64,000 nucleotides of DNA, taken from Mactra quadrangularis (Eukaryota > Mollusca > Bivalvia > Venerida > Mactridae). Made by a program: the position numbers and the translations under genes. The notes beneath the pieces were generated by a model. It searched no databases, was not told the origin of the DNA, and was given only the letters and a program-made list of their open reading frames with translations. Shown piece after piece: positions 57,617 to 64,000 of the stretch; the stretch's first letter is position 1; the number at the start of each line of letters is the position of its first letter. Where the stretch lies: NCBI GenBank assembly GCA_025267735.1, contig CM046309.1, forward strand, positions 34,199,202 through 34,263,201. Reading direction: 5' to 3'.

Positions 57617-58439
57617 CAGAGCTACACTTCTTTAGTTTAATTGATTTTTATTAGGGAATTATGTATGAATTTTATTGTTTTGTATACAATTTTATGTTAT
57701 TAATTCATGTATTGCTAGGGTTATTTGAAATAATATTGCATATTTTCTTACTATATTAAATACCAACCTTGACGTAATACATCTATGAGTTAAAGCATTC
57801 AGGAATGAGGCTAAAGTTCAGGACTTTCAAAACCTGTAGGATTCATTTCCTATGTATGAAATTCTTGTCATACTATTTTTTCGCATCTAACAGATATGTT
57901 TTTATCCCTGATCAAAATGATAGTATGCAATGTTTTATATAAGTTTTCCTATCAAACTGTAACCAATAGATATATAAAAAACAATGTACCCTGTCTCGGC
58001 CACAAGATACCTTGCCTTATTCTACCATGTTAACATTTGATATTAATATTGTGTACATATACTAGTCTTGTGCTAGGACACAGTGTTTATACCTCTTTTT
58101 GCTAAGAAATCAAATAATGTACAAGTTTTATACCCAATTTATGTACAATCTAAAAAATCAACAATGTATCAAAATTTATGATACATGTATGTTAACTTTT
58201 ATATTACATTTGTTTTTATTGAAATTTTGATTGTGCTTTTATATGTTATACATTTTAAGTACAATATTGAATATTTATAATCAATGATTGACAATTTATT
58301 AAATTTTATGATATGTTGAATTTTTGTTGTGTGTTTTTGATAGAAATTGTGATAGACTTTTTAAATATATCACATCTTGCAGTAGAGAACAAATCAACCT
58401 GCACTGATTCACATAATTATGTATATGAACAAATATTTG

Positions 58440-58700
58440 TTTTTGTAAGGGCAGTTTTAACTTTGAGGAACAATTTTTGAAGGATAATTTTTCTGTTCAT
58501 GGGAAAGGGGCCTGGAGTTTTACTTTGAATAGAACAATTGGGGGAAATTATATCACAATTTCATTGATAGGGAAATGAAAAATTCAAGGTTAAATCTAAA
58601 TTTTGGGTGAAATTCATGATTTCAAAAGAAATTTCTGAAGAGGAAGGTGCCTGTTCACGACCCAATGTTATATAAGGAAAAAAGCCCTGTTTTTATACTG
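58440..58700. repeat. Dispersed repeat shared with 27710-27905, copy 2
   Basis: Same ordered blocks as copy 1, with GGGGAAATTATATCACAATT and TTTCATTGATAGGGAAATG; the 3' part (AAATTTCTGAAGAGGAAGG) is better preserved here. Confidence 0.5.
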
Positions 58701-59619
58701 TTCTTTATCTACAATCATAGATATTATGATGTTATAGCTCGTTTAGGATAACTTTTGACAAAATACATCGATACCATTTTTATACACAGGTGGAATTAAG
58801 TTTAGTACCCGTAATTTTGGACTATTATCGATGTGTTTTTGATGTATTAAATTTAGTACGAGAACACACGTTCCATGCATTAAGACATGTTGAATACTTT
58901 CATTACACAATATCAGCTGACCTCCCTGTTTAATGTAATACCCGAGTCCCAAATATGTAAACAAACTGAGTTGTTTGTCTCAAGTTATCCTAAACGAGCT
59001 GTACATTTTCACTACATAGACTATTATCATGACATTACACATTTCACTACTTATTGTTCTATACTTAGCTGATGCAATTATCATCTCTTTATCTTTGCAC
59101 AGATTGGATTAAAAAACTTAGTTGCGTCACCTTTAAAGTTAATTTTTTATGTGGTTGTAATGCCAGTTATTGTTTCAAAGTGAAAAATACATAAAAATGA
59201 AAAATGTGTCAGTAAATCCACAATCCCAGTTTATTTATAGTGATTATCTGACTTGTTAGTAATGAGAAAATTACAGCAAATGATATAAAGGTATTTGCAT
59301 TTTATAGTCTAAATTTTATAGTGATTCAAGTTGTTCATCTTTACATTGCCGTAAAAACAGATGAGAAATGGTTATTAGGAGACATAAGTTTTGATGTATA
59401 TTTGTTGTTATGTAAATATTACTATATTATTCCATGTAGTAATTCAATCATGTCCATGCATTATGTTCCTTTTATAGTATTGTTTGTTTTGTGTAAAGCA
59501 GAGCTTTGTGTGTCACAAATTTGATATATCACAGTATTTACTTATATTTTATACAGTGTTTGTTGTATCCATCATGCTTCATTACTCTAAAAACATTTGT
59601 GTTTATTAACTGGCCTGTT

Positions 59620-59700
59620 CATATTACAGTCATCATCATCCAGTTTAGTTTAAACAGGCTCGTTGATTATTCCTTTGGCAAGGGTTTATACAGTGTATAA
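59620..59700 (-). mobile_element. LINE 3' tail, second copy
   Basis: On the minus strand, CTTGCCAAAGGAATAATCAA ... GCCTGTTTAAACTAAACTGG ... ATGATGATGACTG matches the tail of the LINE fragment at 38170-38395. Only the last few codons and the 3' end remain. Confidence 0.55.
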
Positions 59701-60865
59701 AGCTATTTCTAATCACCTATCCTTCGATCACTATATACTTAGCTACTCAAATATAATAAAGGTGTTGCATTTTCAACTGTATGGATTGAATTGCTGTGGC
59801 ATATTTTTACAAATTGATTTTTATGATATGATCAATATTATATGATACATGTATCAAAAACATATAATAAACTTATACAGTTTGACTTTAGTGTATCTAT
59901 CAGTTATAGCTTTGTAAGTCAATGAATATATAGTTACGCTTTACATGTATTGATAAGGATGTCACTTCTTGTTATTGTCTAAGTCATTAAAAAGGGTAGG
60001 GTTGAGAAAAAATAGGGCAAGGTGAATCAGTGTGCTGCTGGTTTCAATGTGTTATATTCGGCACACATTCTCATTTTTTGTGAATGTGTAAGGTAAGGAG
60101 AAATGAAGTTTACAATTTTTTATATATCTATCACAATGATTATATCTGTATTATATCACTTTTACTGCTGCTTGTGGCCATAAAGAAAATTGCTGCTGAA
60201 ATATGTTTACTATTATTATCTCTTTTATGTTATTATAAACTTACAATCAAAATCTATTTATTACAGATAGTACATTGAATGTGTCATAAATTATTATTGG
60301 TAGGAGAGAGGATCTATGTATTAACCAATAACTTTGTTAATTTTAGACTTTTCTCAAATTTGAAGCATTTCTTTGTAAATTCAAGAGAGATCTTACTTGA
60401 GCTGTCATCAGATTTGAGCAAGGCTAGACAGCATGAATATGCAGACTGTCCTGATTCTATTTTAACTGGAAAGGCTCAAAGTTAGGCTTTTACCATAGTT
60501 AGGATTGAATGTTCATCAAATTTTATTTTGTAAAACATTCCTGGTTTTTATCAAAGATACACTTCATTCAAAATGATAATAAGAACTTATATTACCTTAT
60601 ATAGGATAGCTGGTTCAATAAGTTTTGTTTTACATGGTATATTTAAATCAATATATATATCACTATTATATATAAGGTCTTCAGTCACAATTTGAGGCAT
60701 GAAAGTTAAATAAATTGTTCTGTTCTGATAAACTTGGCAAAAAATCACATAAAAACCATTTCACCTTTCATTGCTTGATTTGTATGTATTGTTTTTAGGT
60801 TATTAAGTCCATATATTCCAAAGTGAATTTACAAGTATTATAAAAAATATACAACTTTTATTTCA

Positions 60866-60996
60866 ATACTTCAGCCAAAGCCTTCATAGAGAAATCTTTG
60901 CCATGAACGTTTTTTTTTTACATTTTAAATGATACCCAATATCGTGTGCAATGTACAAAGTCAAAGATTTCTTGGTTAAGGCTTTGACTGAAGTAT
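60866..60996. mobile_element. Fold-back MITE, ATACTTCAGCCAAAGCC ends
   Basis: ATACTTCAGCCAAAGCCTT is matched inverted by AAGGCTTTGACTGAAGTAT. The arms are about 37 bp with one small mismatch region, around an AT-rich loop. Confidence 0.6.
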
Positions 60997-61235
60997 CGAA
61001 GTAATGGTTGCTTTTTTATGTAATAGTTGTAATGTAAACTTGCTTGATCTCACAAATTACATTTGTCCCAGTTCATATGTTATGTTACATGTATTATGGG
61101 TGCAAGATATAACTATAGAAACATGATTAAGTATGCATTCATATTATTGTAAAACATGATCTCTTTATGTTGTAATTTTAACATAGTGTCCATTGAACAC
61201 AACAGAGTTGTGTAGGTTATAAAAATTAAAAGGTT

Positions 61236-61285
61236 TTCTTATGATTACGAGTTCAATGTCGTAACCACTCGGCTCGTAGCCTTAG
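61236..61285 (-). repeat. tRNA-like SINE head fragment
   Basis: On the minus strand, GGCTACGAGCCGAGTGGTTA keeps an A-box and D-arm like a Ser/Leu tRNA, followed by an anticodon-arm-like stretch. There is no B box after it. Confidence 0.4.
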
Positions 61286-61443
61286 AAATTGTTTCCCTTT
61301 AATGATAATAAAAAAACAATTTTTAGAGGGCTGAACAAAACTTTATTGTAACTCCATTTGAAAAAAAAGTGAGTCAATAATGTTTTGTTCAACATTCGTA
61401 TTAATGTATCATTATTGAATGTTTTACTATTTAATAGGGTTTA

Positions 61444-61603
61444 GTATAGTCCTATTATATTAACCTGTCACACATGAATATAATTACATGGTATGTACAC
61501 ACTCTTAATCTAGTTTACAAACTATAAATAGAGAGTTTATTTTAGAGTGTGTACTCACCATGAAATTATGTATGAGTGACAGATTAATATAATAGGACTA
61601 TAC
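61444..61603. mobile_element. 160 bp fold-back MITE
   Basis: GTATAGTCCTATTATATTAA is matched exactly by TTAATATAATAGGACTATAC. Inner blocks GTACACACTCT/AGAGTGTGTAC also pair, so almost the whole element folds. A T-rich flank leaves the target duplication ambiguous. Confidence 0.75.
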
Positions 61604-62607
61604 TTGATATATAGATTTATTAAAACAACAGTACAAATAAACTTAAAACATTACCATAAAAAAATGTGTGTACATATCAAAGTACATGTAGAATTTATTG
61701 TGTTGTTTGCTGTTCAGCGTAAGCTTGTAACACCAATTGTGTACTCAATGCACCTGGATGGTAAAACCTCTAAAATTGAGTTCAAAATCAAATCTTTTAA
61801 TTATATAGTGCCCTGCAAAACTTCTTGGATATATGAAATTATAAGAAAAACAAAGCATTTATACTGCAAGTAATGTTACTTTAATTAAATCTTTTTTATG
61901 TAAAATAGTAAGAATAATCCATTGATTAATTAAATTAATAAATTAATGTTGATTTTGGAATTTGCTCAGGTGACACTTTCACAGGTTATGATAATTGGTA
62001 AGAACTTTTGGAGGGCACTGTATACGGAGTATAATTGATTTAACAGTACATGTTTCACTTAGTATTAAAAGAAGCAGCCTTATTTATGCACAGGTCTGTG
62101 GTACATATAATAGTTTTTTCCTTGCCAACTACTTTTTTACATTTAAAGTTGTGAGGATGTGTGTTATTTTTTGTTGTTTTATTGTGAAAATTGAATCTAT
62201 GTTTCAACTGTCCTTGTTTAGTTTCATAGTCATATTGTTTATGTAGATCATTATCATCTTATTTATATAGATTTTTATTACCATATATTTAATGTATTTC
62301 ATTGATTGTTATGTTTTATTAATTGCATAGAGTATGATAAGTGTTGAAGAGTATGAAGTTTAGGGTATGCATGCGACCTGTCAAAAGATAAAAATGAATC
62401 AAGTAGCTGATAAAATAACTGTTTATTTTCTTTTTCTTTGAAAGCTAAAAATTGTCAGTGACTTGTAATCATTTACTTGAATCCTGTGCACAAAGTAAAT
62501 TTGCAAATAACTTAATTAAGGAATTAATTTAATATTTGTGTGGAGGATTCAGAGATTATGATCAAAATACACATAACTAATGAAAAATTATTGAGCATAG
62601 ATAGTCT
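61604..62607. other. Non-coding spacer
   Basis: AT-rich; frames at 61604-61873 and 61995-62246 show no domain or splice context. Nothing else seen. Confidence 0.4.
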
Positions 62608-62880
62608 GCCCGGCTAGCTCAGTCGGGAGAACACAAGTCTACTGATCGAGGGGTCATAGGTTCGATTCCCAACCCAACAAAAACATGAGCACAGATAAGT
62701 GGTGCTATTTGAAGTCATTTAATGATAGGTTTAGATGGGGAAACCAATATTGAGCGCAGATTTGTGGTTATAATGTGCTATTTGATGTCATTCTATGATT
62801 TGTTTAGGAAGGGAAATGGCAAAAAACAAATGTTTGTTTACCTTATTACATGTAGTTGTTGTTGTTGTTGTAGATGTGGC
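62608..62880 (+). mobile_element. tRNA-Lys-like SINE with duplicated body
   Basis: Head GCCCGGCTAGCTCAGTCGGG (A box 62615-62626) and GGTTCGATTCC (B box 62659-62669) are close to a Lys tRNA. The D-arm, anticodon arm and 3' acceptor strand no longer pair well, so it is not a functional tRNA. The body repeats twice (GAGC(A/G)CAGAT..GTGCTATTTGA(A/T)GTCATT at about 62687 and 62752) and ends in a GTT microsatellite near 62863-62878. Confidence 0.75.
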
Positions 62881-64000
62881 GATAGACCCTAAAACTACAT
62901 CTGACATATTTTTTCACTATTGTAAAAAAAATATGAGATAAATGCTAAGAAAAATTTCAAAGGCCTAAGTCAAGACCAATATTGTTAAATACATACAGCG
63001 TATGCAATCTTTACTGCATGAACATTTTGAAGTTGTGCAAGTCGTAAGTTAGGTCATGCATATTTATGTATATTAAATAATGAACTTGCCTACTCAATAG
63101 GTGAATTGAGGTGAGGCATGAACATCATTTTACTGATTTAAACAAATCACTTTTACACTTAAAATATGTAGTAATAGTGAATATGTTAATAGTTAATTAA
63201 ATAAGTTGATATATTAGTGTACTATGTTTAAACTTACTAAACTATTAAAATTGGTATGATCTTTCACCCCTAAGTATAAGTTTTATTAGAGCAGGCCATG
63301 CTTATAGTCTCAATGTTTATATGAACGACCTGTAGCACTCTTTATGTTATTCTAGACATAGACAGTCCTGGTAAAAATCACTAAGAACAAACAACCTGTT
63401 GAGTTTTATTTAATTCTTATATCATGATCAACTGTGTGTACTTAATTACTAAGACTGCATATGACAGAATTTTGAAAAAGTCTAAATGCTGCTGTCTTTA
63501 GAATGTGCAATCAAAAGTTTTATACATTTGAAAAATCATTATGTTATTTGATAGTTATTCATTATGCTTTTTAATTTGAATGATTGAATGTTGATGTGTG
63601 ATATTTTGTATTGTTGTTTTTTATAGCTTTTTATATGTGGGAGTGTACGCTTTTAGCTCACTAAGTGAAGCTTGCTCATAGTAATCTAGTGTAATATGTA
63701 ATTGGTTAATTTTGATATTTGAATTGAACTGTAACATTTTGTTCAAATGACATTTTTATCCCACACCATGTTGCCAAAATTGATATAACTAAGCAGGGAT
63801 CTGTCCTTTGATGTTCATCTTTCAAGGTCACTGAAGTGCTTTCTTGGAAAATTAAACTACAGTAATTTGTTAAGCATGAACTGGTTGTCTTTAAGCAGGT
63901 TTGTTCAAATTGTACAGCTTGATTAAAATTAGACCCTCCCTTGTAAGGTCATGTTTAGTTTTGTTGTTCAGCTTTATGGTAAAGTGTGCAAGATCATTAA
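62881..64000. other. Non-coding right flank, possible left end of another element
   Basis: No gene. TTTTAGCTCACTAAGTGAAG at 63652-63671 resembles the left end of HINE family E (TTAGCTCAC), but no right end lies within the window. Confidence 0.35.

Larger units (their letters stand above)
57617..60865. other. AGPAT 3' UTR and flank
   Basis: AT-rich, without a convincing gene. Candidate polyadenylation hexamers lie near 59755 and 59868. Contains the repeat shared with intron 2 of the ZC3H12-like gene (58440-58700) and a LINE tail. The many short frames are not supported. Confidence 0.4.

Noticed and set aside
60060..62246. Several 60-90 codon frames in the right flank
   Set aside because: AT-rich random frames without signal, domain or splice support.
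62608..62680. Functional tRNA-Lys gene
   Set aside because: Anticodon arm and 3' acceptor strand do not pair; a SINE-like body follows.

Overview
This window is eukaryotic nuclear DNA, visibly AT-rich, with intron-containing genes separated and interrupted by many small transposable elements. The gene content (animal MLYCD, a ZC3H12/Regnase-type RNase, an AGPAT3/4-type acyltransferase, CD164-like sialomucins) and the repeat style (elements carrying GTCC microsatellites and 100-200 bp tandem cores, short fold-back elements, tRNA-derived SINEs) suggest a mollusc, most likely a bivalve. The phylum call is inference; no species call is justified.

Layout. 1-10 kb: two minus-strand, two-exon genes (1722-3654 and 6225-9474) for small type I membrane mucins. 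Each has a signal-peptide exon, a phase-1 intron, a Thr/Ser-rich ectodomain, one membrane helix and a C-terminal tyrosine sorting motif, and they look like a tandem pair of CD164/endolyn paralogues. 10.6-14.2 kb: an array of degenerate ~200 bp tandem repeats flanked by a 50 bp inverted repeat. 14.8-22.1 kb: malonyl-CoA decarboxylase, nine visible plus-strand exons. 23.9-34.5 kb: a six-exon plus-strand gene for a 1,069-residue RNase joining an N4BP1/KHNYN-like N-terminus to a complete ZC3H12 layout (UBA-like, NYN/PIN nuclease, CCCH finger, CUE-like C-terminus). 42.2-57.6 kb: a seven-exon plus-strand AGPAT3/4-like acyltransferase of 383 residues. 57.6-64 kb: AT-rich flank with fold-backs, a LINE tail and a tRNA-derived SINE.

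The three large genes lie in the same direction but share no obvious pathway. MLYCD controls malonyl-CoA and so fatty-acid oxidation, AGPAT makes phosphatidic acid, and the ZC3H12-type enzyme degrades RNA. There is no operon logic here.

Much of the novelty is in the mobile DNA. Elements with readable target-site duplications include hAT-type (8 bp), a fold-back with 9 bp duplications hosting a second 9 bp-duplication element, TTAA-type and Harbinger-type (TTA). Seven further insertions from five sequence-unrelated families share one build: a left hairpin, usually a GTCC-type microsatellite, often a tandem core, a right segment complementary to the left end, a short 3' hairpin and usually a CTTGTTT end. 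That matches non-autonomous Helentron (HINE/DINE-1-like) elements and is the most striking structural pattern in the window.
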